64,000 nt of DNA from Chromatiaceae bacterium (GCA_016714645.1 JADKCI010000002.1:744001-808000), one strand, 5' to 3'. Positions 18,573 to 26,687 are shown, counted from the first letter of the stretch. Notes: a model not told the origin generated them from the sequence alone. Made by a program: numbers and translations.

Positions 18573-18845
18573 GATTTTCTCCGGTTTATTTTTGATAATT
18601 CTGATGCAAAAGCTGACGCATAGCTGACGCAAAAATATCCACACCATGCAAATATGTTCTTTGAATGGAGTTAAAAGTTGTTTTTGAATCAGGGTTGGTA
18701 TGTTATCAGATTGGATTTGATAACATCAAGAAGAAATACTGATTATTTTTCGAAATACTGAAAACTGGGGTGAGGTTGGGAAGATAGCGGTTGTGTAGCG
18801 GATTTAGGAAAGTTGGGGAGGGGTAAAATTGGCGTCTCAAAGAAA

Positions 18846-18868
18846 AGCCAGCACTCACAATGCTGGCT
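18846..18868 (-). terminator. Rho-independent terminator of the YadA-head gene
   Basis: Perfect 8-bp stem AGCCAGCA/TGCTGGCT with a 7-nt loop; on the minus strand it is followed by TTTTCTTT. It lies 42 bp past the stop of the 18910-20376 gene. Confidence 0.75.
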
Positions 18869-18909
18869 CTTTTGTCAATATGCCTCAAGTTATAGCATAC
18901 AGTAGCTGA

Positions 18910-20376
18910 TTACTCTTCTCGTAGATTACCAGCCGCCCAACCACCATCCGTAGACATATTAATACCCTCTCCACCGCTAACACTACTTGCATACCCGGAC
19001 GCATTATTATATCTGCCACCACTTATGGACGAAAATCTTCCGCTTGCGATGTTCACTTCTCCACCACTGATACTGCTATGCTCGCCAGTAGCATTATTCT
19101 CTACGCCACCACACACACTACCTACACCACCGCTTGCAATATTTCCCCCTCCTCCACTTACAATGCTTGCTCCACCACTTGCGATATTCCATTGCCCCCC
19201 ACTCACAGTGCTTGCATGGCCGCTTGCGGTGTTAATTGTTCCACCACTTATGGACGAAAATATTCCGCTAGCATTATTATCTGATCCCCCCAGAACTGAA
19301 GACTCATTTCCAATGGCCTTATTACCACTTCCACCGACAATGATCGCAGAATCTCCAAAGGTTTCATTACCAACCCCACCCAGAACACCAGCATTTTCAC
19401 CACTGGCTATGTTGCCAACGCCACCCAGAATATTGAACCCCCCATTGCTAACATTCCTGCTTCCACCGAGTATAGAACCATACTGAGTGTATTCATTTCC
19501 TACTCCTGTAACGATATTATGGGAACCTGATCTTTGATTTTTTCCCCAAACATTTGGGTATACGCAATCGTTTTCATTTATGTATTGCCCGTCAGAGCAA
19601 TAAGTTCTGGTGTCATGTGGTTCATTGTAACCAACTATCAAGTTTCCAGTTCCATTACGAAGGAAGGTATCTCCCATTCCATTTACTATTTGCACATTAA
19701 CACCAGTAAATAATACGGTATTATTGTCCGCATCATAATCAAGAACCTCGCCAAGACCAGCAATAATGTCTAAATCATGCTCCTGAACTTGAGTTCTCAA
19801 TTCATCTAATTGATTAGTAAGTGAAGAATTAGAATTTTCCAAGGAAGCTATTCTTGAATTCAAGGTGTCAATAGTGGACTCTAAGGAAGATAATCTATTT
19901 TCCCAAGTGGGATCAGGAAGCCCTTGAGGACCCATTGGACCCTGTTCACCCGTTGCCCCGATAGGACCTGTTTCACCCTGAATGCCTTGCGGACCTACCA
20001 ATGATATATTTGCGCCAGGCCAACCAGTAGAATTTTTTGGGCCATACATTTTGTTCTGCGCAGTATCAATATAAAAATCCCCAATACTACCGATTGATGA
20101 TATTGGGGGAGTAGTTCCATTATGAATCGTATTGCCAAGGGTCCCTAATTGCTTCCACCATAAGGGTTGTTGATCAGGTTTTTTACTTTTATTGGGAGCT
20201 GTAAGGCTGTTTTTTTGAGAATAGTATATTGCTTTTTTATAAATAACAACATTACCTACAGGATAGGTAGTAGTCGCAATCCAGTCACCAACATAGTTCA
20301 TATTTGCGGCATTTGCTAAAGATGCAACAAATAGCAGAAACGAAGCCATCAGTGTGCATGTAATTTTTTTGTGCAT
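18910..20376 (-). CDS. Secreted modular protein: CBM + collagen-like + coiled coil + YadA-head repeats
   Basis: 488 aa; strong ribosome-binding site AAGGGGAG. Order: signal peptide (1-23, ...FLLFVASLANAA); a chitin-binding-like module (about 27-76, GDWIATTTYPVGNVVIYKK ... WWKQLG); collagen-like Gly-x-y triplets (about 129-154, GPQGIQGETGPIGATGEQGP); a trimeric-type coiled coil (about 159-197); a linker with two Cys (YCSDGQY...NDCVYP); then about a dozen YadA/Hia-type head repeats (S-x-x-GG-x-x-N-x-A-x-G) to the C-terminus. Unlike trimeric autotransporters it has no C-terminal beta-barrel anchor, so it may be released or held by another factor. Predicted trimer, possibly an adhesin. Confidence 0.8.
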   Translation of the reverse strand: MHKKITCTLMASFLLFVASLANAANMNYVGDWIATTTYPVGNVVIYKKAIYYSQKNSLTAPNKSKKPDQQPLWWKQLGTLGNTIHNGTTPPISSIGSIGDFYIDTAQNKMYGPKNSTGWPGANISLVGPQGIQGETGPIGATGEQGPMGPQGLPDPTWENRLSSLESTIDTLNSRIASLENSNSSLTNQLDELRTQVQEHDLDIIAGLGEVLDYDADNNTVLFTGVNVQIVNGMGDTFLRNGTGNLIVGYNEPHDTRTYCSDGQYINENDCVYPNVWGKNQRSGSHNIVTGVGNEYTQYGSILGGSRNVSNGGFNILGGVGNIASGENAGVLGGVGNETFGDSAIIVGGSGNKAIGNESSVLGGSDNNASGIFSSISGGTINTASGHASTVSGGQWNIASGGASIVSGGGGNIASGGVGSVCGGVENNATGEHSSISGGEVNIASGRFSSISGGRYNNASGYASSVSGGEGINMSTDGGWAAGNLREE

Positions 20377-20427
20377 CTTATTCTCCCCTTGGATATTGAA
20401 GTTCGGTAGTTACGTATGCTTTATTAG

Positions 20428-20584
20428 CACATTTCCCGTAAAAACAAAACCTCAAAAATAATACATATATAAATACGACATTTCTCTTATTTTTAATAAT
20501 TATTATTGGAATTTATTATGATTGTTTCATGACCTCGGATACTTGTTTGGGCATCAGTTGGTCCTTGAGGGATTGTTACTGCTG
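20428..20584 (+). repeat. 157-bp direct repeat, copy 1
   Basis: Base-for-base identical to 26125-26281. The two copies bracket 5.5 kb holding the Mrr_N-like gene and the caspase-led cluster. The repeat is AT-rich at its start and contains a frame ending in NSNNNY-stop on the minus strand. A 157-bp perfect duplication implies recent duplication or recombination and allows loss of the intervening cassette. Confidence 0.95.
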
Positions 20585-20749
20585 ATCCCATAACACACTT
20601 AAAAGCACCCCCACCCACCAAAATTATTCCCAATTCCTCTTTCATTTTTCCCTGATTCCCCCTAAAATTCATCGCCCCAGAAGTCAACCAAGACTTTCCC
20701 AGGAACACTAACTGACAAGGACATAAGTCACTAATACCTCGAAATCATT

Positions 20750-21403
20750 ATGTCCATTCCATTTTATGAAGATTTATTCCTTCCAGTTCTACAAATAATT
20801 TATGCCACAGATAAGCAAATAGTTACAATCACTAAATTAGTTGACAAGATAGCGTCTCATTCTCATTTATTTGTAAAAGATAATACGGAGTTGAGTCTTT
20901 ATCAACAAAAATGCAAACTGAAAGAGACCCTGGGTATAGCAGAATATTACTTGTTTAAGGCTGGCCTGCTTTATTACTCTGAAGACTGGAAAATGGGATT
21001 GACCGAAACAGCTTTGCAAATTCTCAAAAACCCACCCCTCAAAATAGATCATGAGTTTCTGTTTCAATTTCAGGAAAATAAAGTTTGGGGGTTGGCATTT
21101 CTAAAATTTAAGAATTTCGTTGATTCATTACCAGAAACGATAACAAGTAAAGTATTTGAAGAAATTCACGAAAGTCATTTTAGGGAAATTTCGGTGTTAA
21201 AGTTAGGAGAACCGAAAGATAAGAAACAAATTAGAGGTTTTGATGTGGATTCGCGCTATCTTTTAGGTTTTATTCTAACTTCGAGAAACAAAAGAATTTA
21301 TGATGAACCGTTTATTCAAAGTTTTTACCCTTATGGTATGAAGCGACTGACTGCTATCGAACATGAAATAGCCGAGAAGCAAAAATTGGAAAATGAAACA
21401 TAA
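20750..21403 (+). CDS. Mrr_N-like winged-helix protein
   Basis: 217 aa. The N-terminal ~100 residues follow the Mrr_N pattern: MSIPFYEDLFLPVLQIIY, a lysine/ser-rich helix, YQQKCKLKETLGIAEYYLFKAGLL, and LTETALQILKNPPLKIDHEFL. In Mrr restriction enzymes this winged-helix domain binds DNA; here the nuclease domain is absent and the C-terminal half is unrecognised. It is the only plus-strand gene inside the repeat-bounded cassette, so a regulator of the caspase cluster is possible. Confidence 0.6.
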   Translation: MSIPFYEDLFLPVLQIIYATDKQIVTITKLVDKIASHSHLFVKDNTELSLYQQKCKLKETLGIAEYYLFKAGLLYYSEDWKMGLTETALQILKNPPLKIDHEFLFQFQENKVWGLAFLKFKNFVDSLPETITSKVFEEIHESHFREISVLKLGEPKDKKQIRGFDVDSRYLLGFILTSRNKRIYDEPFIQSFYPYGMKRLTAIEHEIAEKQKLENET

Positions 21404-21547
21404 AGTGATTGTTTTATTAGTGCATCTTACGCCAATCCCAAGGAGGAATTGGGTTTTTATCCACCCACAAGCCGATTTCGCTATTCTTTGCCTTTACTTC
21501 CGCATCTTCATAAAGTTTTTTGAGAAAGTTAAAACATAATGTTAGTT

Positions 21548-22456
21548 TTAGGGTTTAGAGCACTTGTAATAAGTTTTATCAACCGGAACAAATTTATTAT
21601 CCCGGAATAGAAAACTCCGTTCACGACAATCACTTATATTTTTAGGGGCATTTAATAATTTATATTGAACAATAAGTAAGTTGCTCGATGGTTTATGTTC
21701 CATATCTATTACATACTGATATCCGTCTTTTGTATTAGAGTCTTCACCGGCGTTAAACATATCAAGGGCAGAAATAGGTTTTCCATTAGTTATATCATCC
21801 ATTTTAAAAAACCTGCATCCAGTGCCACATCCTTCACTGGTGATAAGATATTTTCCACCAAAATTTGGTCCGATCTCCCAATACAATTTTGTTCCAAAGC
21901 CGTTAATTCTGAAAGTGCCCTTAGAGTCACTTTTCATATTTTCTGGTGCGACATATTTCCCTTTGTAAATCTCTGCGGGATAATTATCAAATTTGTGTCC
22001 ACCTAACGCCTCGGTTAAAGCTGATATTGTATCGGTGAGTTTGCTGTATCTGATTTGTTCGTTATAAGAATCATTTCTATTTTCAGAATTTGTAAGAGTG
22101 GCTTTTGAAAAAACACAGTTATTTATTGTTGGAATACCAAAAGCGACATCGTAAATCTCGCCCTTAAATTTAACATTTTCCTCTTTATTCAAACTGGCGG
22201 CAGCATTTTTGTCTTCTGTTGTGCATTGTATTATTGACCCATTAACATTGAGGCGGACTATAAAGATAGATCCAGTTCCCAAAAAATCCGCTTTAATATT
22301 TTCTACCCGCCCCGTGCCTTGGATTCCTTGTCCCCTATACTGCTGGTGAAATCTTGCTTCATTAGCATTGTAGACTGATATCATGTCTACAATATACTGA
22401 TCCGCTGCCAATAAATCAGTTGCAATAAAACAAAGAATAATTAGAAAATATTTCAT
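21548..22456 (-). CDS. Periplasmic protein with OB-fold (tRNA_anti-like) domain
   Basis: 302 aa; ribosome-binding site AAGAGA. Signal peptide MKYFLIILCFIATDLLAAD. Residues about 25-115 (YNANEARFHQQYRGQGIQGT...VKFKGEIYDVAFGIPTINNC) match the tRNA_anti-like OB-fold family. The C-terminal half has several Cys (EGCGTGC...SDCRE...YYKC). Last gene of the minus-strand caspase cluster; all members appear to be envelope proteins. Function unknown. Confidence 0.65.
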   Translation of the reverse strand: MKYFLIILCFIATDLLAADQYIVDMISVYNANEARFHQQYRGQGIQGTGRVENIKADFLGTGSIFIVRLNVNGSIIQCTTEDKNAAASLNKEENVKFKGEIYDVAFGIPTINNCVFSKATLTNSENRNDSYNEQIRYSKLTDTISALTEALGGHKFDNYPAEIYKGKYVAPENMKSDSKGTFRINGFGTKLYWEIGPNFGGKYLITSEGCGTGCRFFKMDDITNGKPISALDMFNAGEDSNTKDGYQYVIDMEHKPSSNLLIVQYKLLNAPKNISDCRERSFLFRDNKFVPVDKTYYKCSKP

Positions 22457-22515
22457 GGTTTTTCTCTTGAAAGGGTTGTGTTTTATAAAATCAATTGCGA
22501 GGTAATGTGATTTTG

Positions 22516-23349
22516 TTATTTTTTACTCATATCCATCATCTCTGCGATATCAATGACCATTGACATTGCGGCAATTTCCCTACAATATGCATCATGTTTT
22601 TTAAGTTCCAGCCCCCTATTGTTATTTGAATATCTACATGCCCAACTACCGGTAGGGTCGTTTGGTGTTAAAACGGCAATATTAGGAGAATCTGAACGAA
22701 TCGCATGGCGTATATATTTTGTTTCGATAGCATTTGGGCAGGGCGCTGTAACCGTTGCTGAGCATTTACCATTTTCATACATTCGATCCGTTGTCGGTCT
22801 TTGTGATTTTAGATTTTTAATCGCATCTTCTCTGCAAATAGATTCACCAGTTGACATTGTTGAAACATAACTGCATCTCCTTTGTTTTTCTCTGTAACTT
22901 TCTTGGGTAACAGTGGTGTTTTTCGAAGAACCGCCTGAATTTAGTATATTGCTAATATTGTTATCTGACAATTTGATTTCATTTAGTTCGCCGGTCCAAG
23001 GTTGAATTTTTACTAATCTTTTGGCATCGGAATATATGAAGTTTGTGCGAGCAGAGTGTTTATCGATTGGCTTGATATTATTGTCATCTACAGGTCCACT
23101 ATCTGCCATTATGTAATCTGGCCTTCCATGCTCCTCAACAAATTTTTTAATATGTCTGGATGCATTCACTTCAAGTTGCAATAAGTGATTACCAGAAGGA
23201 GGGGTGTTGTGTGTTTCGTCAACTACAAACCATTTGCCCTCATACTTATTTAGATTCCAACCCAGTTCACCTGCCGCACATCCTGTAAGTGTGAATATAA
23301 CAATAATAGCAATTACAATGGATTTGTTAATCATAAAAGGATCATGCAC
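22516..23349 (-). CDS. Predicted lipoprotein, unknown
   Basis: 277 aa. Signal peptide ending in lipobox LTGC (residue about 23) predicts acylation and anchoring in the envelope. Contains an SmpA-like stretch FVEEHGRPDYIMADSG, a Ser/Asn/Thr-rich linker and six further Cys. An ATG five codons downstream (23334) is an alternative start. A GGTTCC hexamer array lies just upstream of the gene. No family recognised. Confidence 0.6.
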   Translation of the reverse strand: MHDPFMINKSIVIAIIVIFTLTGCAAGELGWNLNKYEGKWFVVDETHNTPPSGNHLLQLEVNASRHIKKFVEEHGRPDYIMADSGPVDDNNIKPIDKHSARTNFIYSDAKRLVKIQPWTGELNEIKLSDNNISNILNSGGSSKNTTVTQESYREKQRRCSYVSTMSTGESICREDAIKNLKSQRPTTDRMYENGKCSATVTAPCPNAIETKYIRHAIRSDSPNIAVLTPNDPTGSWACRYSNNNRGLELKKHDAYCREIAAMSMVIDIAEMMDMSKK

Positions 23350-23375
23350 TCGGTAAATACAGGCTGCTTGGCATT

Positions 23376-23410
23376 GGTTCCGGTTCCGGTTCCGGTTCCG
23401 GTTCCGGTTC
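23376..23410. repeat. GGTTCC hexanucleotide tandem repeat
   Basis: 5.8 perfect copies of GGTTCC between the stop of the 97-aa membrane protein gene and the start of the lipoprotein gene (both minus strand). It is GC-rich inside an AT-rich island. Copy-number changes would alter the distance from upstream signals to the lipoprotein start. Confidence 0.9.
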
Positions 23411-23433
23411 TGATGTCTAATTCTCAGTTTTTA

Positions 23434-23727
23434 TCATTTAATGCTTTCCTCCGATGTTAAGTCCTCAAAATATTTCGACAAGGATGCATGAATAATTGAC
23501 AACTCATTTCGTGATAATTCTAATTCTCTTTTTATGGCTTCGTGATTGGAATTCACTCCTGTATTTGTTTTTACAATATGTTGACAAATATTATCCATTC
23601 TCTTATTGGCCAGTTCCATGTTTTCATTGATTGCTACAAATGTAGAAATTAAACCAACGATGATGACGTATATTAAAGACATCAACAAAACTAAAAATAT
23701 GGCCTTCTCATTTGTTGCATAAGTCAT
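23434..23727 (-). CDS. Small membrane protein with coiled coil
   Basis: 97 aa. One transmembrane segment (about residues 9-31, IFLVLLMSLIYVIIVGLIST) followed by a long amphipathic helix (NENMELANKRMDNIC... RELELSRNELSIIHASL) consistent with a coiled coil. No family recognised. It lies inside the caspase cluster and could scaffold its partners at the membrane (inference). Confidence 0.55.
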   Translation of the reverse strand: MTYATNEKAIFLVLLMSLIYVIIVGLISTFVAINENMELANKRMDNICQHIVKTNTGVNSNHEAIKRELELSRNELSIIHASLSKYFEDLTSEESIK

Positions 23728-23798
23728 AATGTTAGCAAGTTGTTCATTCCCAGTAATTGAGATTACAAATCCGCCTACGCTATCGTGATCTTTTAAGA

Positions 23799-24302
23799 TT
23801 ATCTAACCTCCGCCCATCCATTTGCAGTCTTACAAGCGGTAGTTCTGCCCTGTATGGTTTTGCCGTCTTTCTCTGCTATTTGTTCTATATTTCTGCATTG
23901 CTGTCCTTTATCATTTATATATATGTCACCGGGTATTACGTATCCCGTAGTTTTTTTTGCTTGCCAAGGAATTTTCTGTCCTGGGGGTGCGGGTGATGGT
24001 GATGGTTGAGGTGCGGATTTATTTTGTTTATTAGACGAATTCTTTTCAGGCTCATCCATCTTATCTTTAATTAGTTTAGCCATCTCCTGAGCAGAGTTAT
24101 TACTGGGGTCTATGTATCGAGCTGATTTCAAGTATTCCTGAGCTGAATTATATTTTTTTTGTTTTATTTCGGCGTCTACAAGTGATAAATATTTATTTGA
24201 TATTTGTCGTCTTGCCTTTTTTTCGATCTCCTGCTTGCTTAATATCTCATCAAACCACATGCACTTTTCTTCGTTTCCCATTTTAGAAATTATAATATTC
24301 AT
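23799..24302 (-). CDS. TPR-like / surface-antigen-type C-terminal part of the caspase protein
   Basis: 167-codon frame from the first ATG, but without ribosome-binding site. One or two TPR-like helical pairs (KKYNSAQEYLKSARYIDPSN), a Pro/Ser linker (PQPSPSPAPPG), then a small domain GQQCRNIEQ...TTACKTANGWAEV resembling the C-terminus of 17-kDa surface antigens. The frame is open upstream of the ATG and joins the end of the caspase gene by one +1 shift at about 24364-24370, giving a continuous helical repeat. It is therefore more likely the 3' part of the caspase gene (frameshift mutation, sequencing error or programmed shift) than a separate gene. Confidence 0.6.
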   Translation of the reverse strand: MNIIISKMGNEEKCMWFDEILSKQEIEKKARRQISNKYLSLVDAEIKQKKYNSAQEYLKSARYIDPSNNSAQEMAKLIKDKMDEPEKNSSNKQNKSAPQPSPSPAPPGQKIPWQAKKTTGYVIPGDIYINDKGQQCRNIEQIAEKDGKTIQGRTTACKTANGWAEVR

Positions 24303-24363
24303 TGTGTCAAGTGCATGAACATTATTGTCCCCAGTAGTAAGGGCATTGCGCTTTATACAGTCC

Positions 24364-26028
24364 TCAAACTTTCTCGTATTCCTTAATGCCTATATTGCAG
24401 TTTAATGCTTCTTTCGGATTTTCTTCTTTTTCGATTTCCTGAAGCGGTAAATTTGTGTTACCAATATTGGATGAATTTGGTTCTGAAGATATTCCACCGG
24501 CAAAGCCATTCACTATATATCTTCGAATAGCAGATTCGGTGCCATCCATATACGTTAACTTAACAGCAATTGAGGTTGTAGTATCAGGAACATCCATGCT
24601 TATCCTGTCATTAAGTTCTCGGGGAATGCTGAATATATCATCTTTATTGCAAGGACCAAGATCATAAGTTGAACCTAAAGGCCCATCATTCAATCCATAA
24701 TGAACGCTTTTAATGGCGCACCTATTTGTAATTAAATGGCCAATAAACATTTTTTTTCCTCCCCCCATGGTTTCCTTCAAACCAACCCAACTGGAGTCAG
24801 TTATTTCAAGAATGTTTTTTTGCATATTAACAAGTTCTTTATCGGGATCAAAAGGTATTTGGTAAACTTCAGATTGCTCACCTCTTTTATCCTTCCATGT
24901 TACATAAATAATGGTTTCCTCTTGACTTGCTGGCAATGAAAATTCCGTTTTAGGTTTGCGCTTTCTGGTTTCCTGATCATATTCTTTGGTTAGGCCAGCA
25001 TCAATAAAATTTCCATTTTCTCCTATTCGATAGCCAAATTGAGTGGCTGGCTCTGGTAACGATACCATCACATCAAATCCATCACCATTCCTACCACTAA
25101 AATTTGAAAATGACGCTATAGGATTTGAGTCATTGTCATTCGATTGCCCATTATCTAATTCCGGCAAATGGTTTTTATCTATCCCTTTTTCCAGAACTTC
25201 GATTTTTCCTAATGATGAGATGTTATTATTTGGTGATGCCAAATACAAATCGCCAATTACCTGATCATAATACGCGGGAATTTGAACATGATCTGCTTTT
25301 GCAGCCAGATTTTTAACCTTAACTTGAGTATTTTTGGCAATCTGAATCATTGATAAACTGGTGTTATTAAGTTCATTCAACAGTGTCCTTGTAAATATAG
25401 AATTTGGGTCTTTATCATAGTCGCTTAATCTGTCTAAGGCAGCTTGGCCTTGACCAGCAGAAAACAAAACAAACATTCCTTCTGCTGGATCGATTCGAGT
25501 CAGACCCCTGCTTTGTCCAATTGACCGCTTTCCATCTAAAGCAAAGGGATTGTCTCGGCAAGCATCTAATATCATGATTACTGTTTTTGCACCTTTTTGG
25601 CGTAGTCGATCAGAAATGCTGCTAACCGCAAATGAAGAATCCTTTACAATACTTTCTTCTGAAGGCCCCACTTTTGGAACGTCAACTGGAAGTAAATAAT
25701 TTGTTCCATCTACGGCAAAGCCATGGCCAGCAAAATAAAAAATTATTTTATCCCCGACGCTGATTTTTCTTTCCAATTCTGTTAATGATCGGCTCATGCC
25801 CTTGTAACTAACATTCTGCGTGGTAACAACTTCAAAACCTAATTCTGCCAACTTGTTTGAAATTGAATTAGCGTCATTAACGGCTTTTTGTAACTTTGGG
25901 ACTTCTTCGTAATTATTGTTTCCAATTACAAGCGCCAAACTACTTGAGCCATTTGCATTTAACATAAAGCAAGATAGATATATGCTTGCCACGATGGTTT
26001 TGTGAAATACTGTCATTTTTATTTTCAT
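24364..26028 (-). CDS. Caspase-family (peptidase C14) protein with signal peptide
   Basis: 554 aa from the ATG at 26028 (ribosome-binding site GAGAGCAA); frame open to 26079. Signal peptide MKIKMTVFHKTIVASIYLSCFMLNANG. The p20-like caspase fold follows directly: LALVIGNNNYEEVPKLQKAV, catalytic His in IIFYFAGHGFAVDG, catalytic Cys in VIMILDACRDNPF, and FVLFSAGQGQAALD near the S1 pocket. After about residue 280 come two beta-rich domains (EPATQFGYRIGENG; SSWVGLKETMGGGKKMF). Export of a caspase-like protease places its substrate in the periplasm. Head gene of a five-gene minus-strand cluster. Confidence 0.85.
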   Translation of the reverse strand: MKIKMTVFHKTIVASIYLSCFMLNANGSSSLALVIGNNNYEEVPKLQKAVNDANSISNKLAELGFEVVTTQNVSYKGMSRSLTELERKISVGDKIIFYFAGHGFAVDGTNYLLPVDVPKVGPSEESIVKDSSFAVSSISDRLRQKGAKTVIMILDACRDNPFALDGKRSIGQSRGLTRIDPAEGMFVLFSAGQGQAALDRLSDYDKDPNSIFTRTLLNELNNTSLSMIQIAKNTQVKVKNLAAKADHVQIPAYYDQVIGDLYLASPNNNISSLGKIEVLEKGIDKNHLPELDNGQSNDNDSNPIASFSNFSGRNGDGFDVMVSLPEPATQFGYRIGENGNFIDAGLTKEYDQETRKRKPKTEFSLPASQEETIIYVTWKDKRGEQSEVYQIPFDPDKELVNMQKNILEITDSSWVGLKETMGGGKKMFIGHLITNRCAIKSVHYGLNDGPLGSTYDLGPCNKDDIFSIPRELNDRISMDVPDTTTSIAVKLTYMDGTESAIRRYIVNGFAGGISSEPNSSNIGNTNLPLQEIEKEENPKEALNCNIGIKEYEKV

Positions 26029-26124
26029 GGGTTGCTCTCTAATAATTGCTGTAAATATATTGTATTTGCAACCGAGCATTCCAGAAACACAATATAAAAA
26101 CCCGCACTTGCACCCTTACTAAAC

Positions 26125-26281
26125 CACATTTCCCGTAAAAACAAAACCTCAAAAATAATACATATATAAATACGACATTTCTCTTATTTTTAATAATTAT
26201 TATTGGAATTTATTATGATTGTTTCATGACCTCGGATACTTGTTTGGGCATCAGTTGGTCCTTGAGGGATTGTTACTGCTG
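26125..26281 (+). repeat. 157-bp direct repeat, copy 2
   Basis: Identical to 20428-20584, same orientation. It lies just upstream (relative to minus-strand transcription) of the caspase gene, so it may carry the promoter of the cluster; copy 1 lies upstream of the YadA-head gene in the same orientation, so both outward-reading minus-strand genes may share duplicated control sequence. Confidence 0.95.
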
Positions 26282-26409
26282 TGCGGTTACTGAGGACCCA
26301 CTATCACAAGCCTTACAAAGCCCATAGTGACCTTGCATGGTTGGCTGAAGGGCGTCACGCGTTGAAAGAATGCTGGGTTCAGGAGGATGTTCTGCCGGTT
26401 CACTATTAA
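26281..26409 (+). pseudogene. 3' fragment of an unidentified gene
   Basis: An open frame starts exactly at the end of the 157-bp repeat and runs 42 codons to a stop (RTHYHKPYKAHSDLAWLAEG... WVQEDVLPVHY). It has protein-like composition but no start signal, so it looks like the tail of a gene cut off when the repeat arrived. Identity unknown. Between it and attR (26410-26668) I see no gene. Confidence 0.4.
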
Positions 26410-26668
26410 AGGGTAGCGCGAGGACAAGCATTACTGCCTTTATACTATGGTAATTATATTCATTACCAATATAAAGGGTTATTGATGATAGGGAAATGGC
26501 TTGCGGGTAGTCGGGGGGATGTTGGCAGGGTAGGTCGGCAAGGGTAGGTTGGGGGGGTGGCTAACCATACACGAGAATTGCCATAGGTGTGATACATTAG
26601 TATGATACAAACCCAATTTCATCAACTCTAACTGGCTGATTTTATGGGGGCAATAATTTTGGAGGGGT

Positions 26669-26687
26669 TTCCCATCACCCGCTCCAA
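26669..26687 (+). repeat. attR: 19-bp direct repeat of tRNA-Gly 3' end
   Basis: Exact copy of 10858-10876. GC-rich host sequence resumes to the right. Inside the end, GTGTGATACA (26587-26596) and the related TATGATACA (26601-26609) match GTGTGATACA at 10941-10950 near attL, possible arm-type integrase sites. Confidence 0.92.

Larger units (their letters stand above)
10858..26687. mobile_element. 15.8-kb integrative genomic island in tRNA-Gly
   Basis: Bounded by identical 19-bp repeats (tRNA-Gly 3' end). Base composition falls sharply to AT-rich inside and returns to GC-rich outside. It holds a tyrosine integrase next to the left end, a serine recombinase, a helicase-primase replication protein, small phage/plasmid-type genes, a modular secreted adhesin-like protein and a caspase-led gene cluster. 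No structural virion, conjugation or terminase genes are visible, so it is neither a complete prophage nor a self-transmissible ICE; a plasmid-like or satellite-type integrative element fits best. Confidence 0.9.

Noticed and set aside
18706..18888. 60-codon minus-strand frame
   Set aside because: Overlaps the terminator of the YadA-head gene and has no ribosome-binding site or protein-like pattern.
20493..20708. 71-codon minus-strand frame (ending NSNNNY)
   Set aside because: Its C-terminal half lies in the 157-bp repeat, the frame is not preserved in the second copy, and no start signal is evident.
23376..23410. GGTTCC array as a CRISPR or CRISPR-like repeat
   Set aside because: Pure hexamer microsatellite without spacers; no cas genes in the window.
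10858..26687. Island as an ordinary prophage
   Set aside because: Integrase and phage-type small genes are present, but no capsid, tail, portal, terminase or lysis genes could be recognised.
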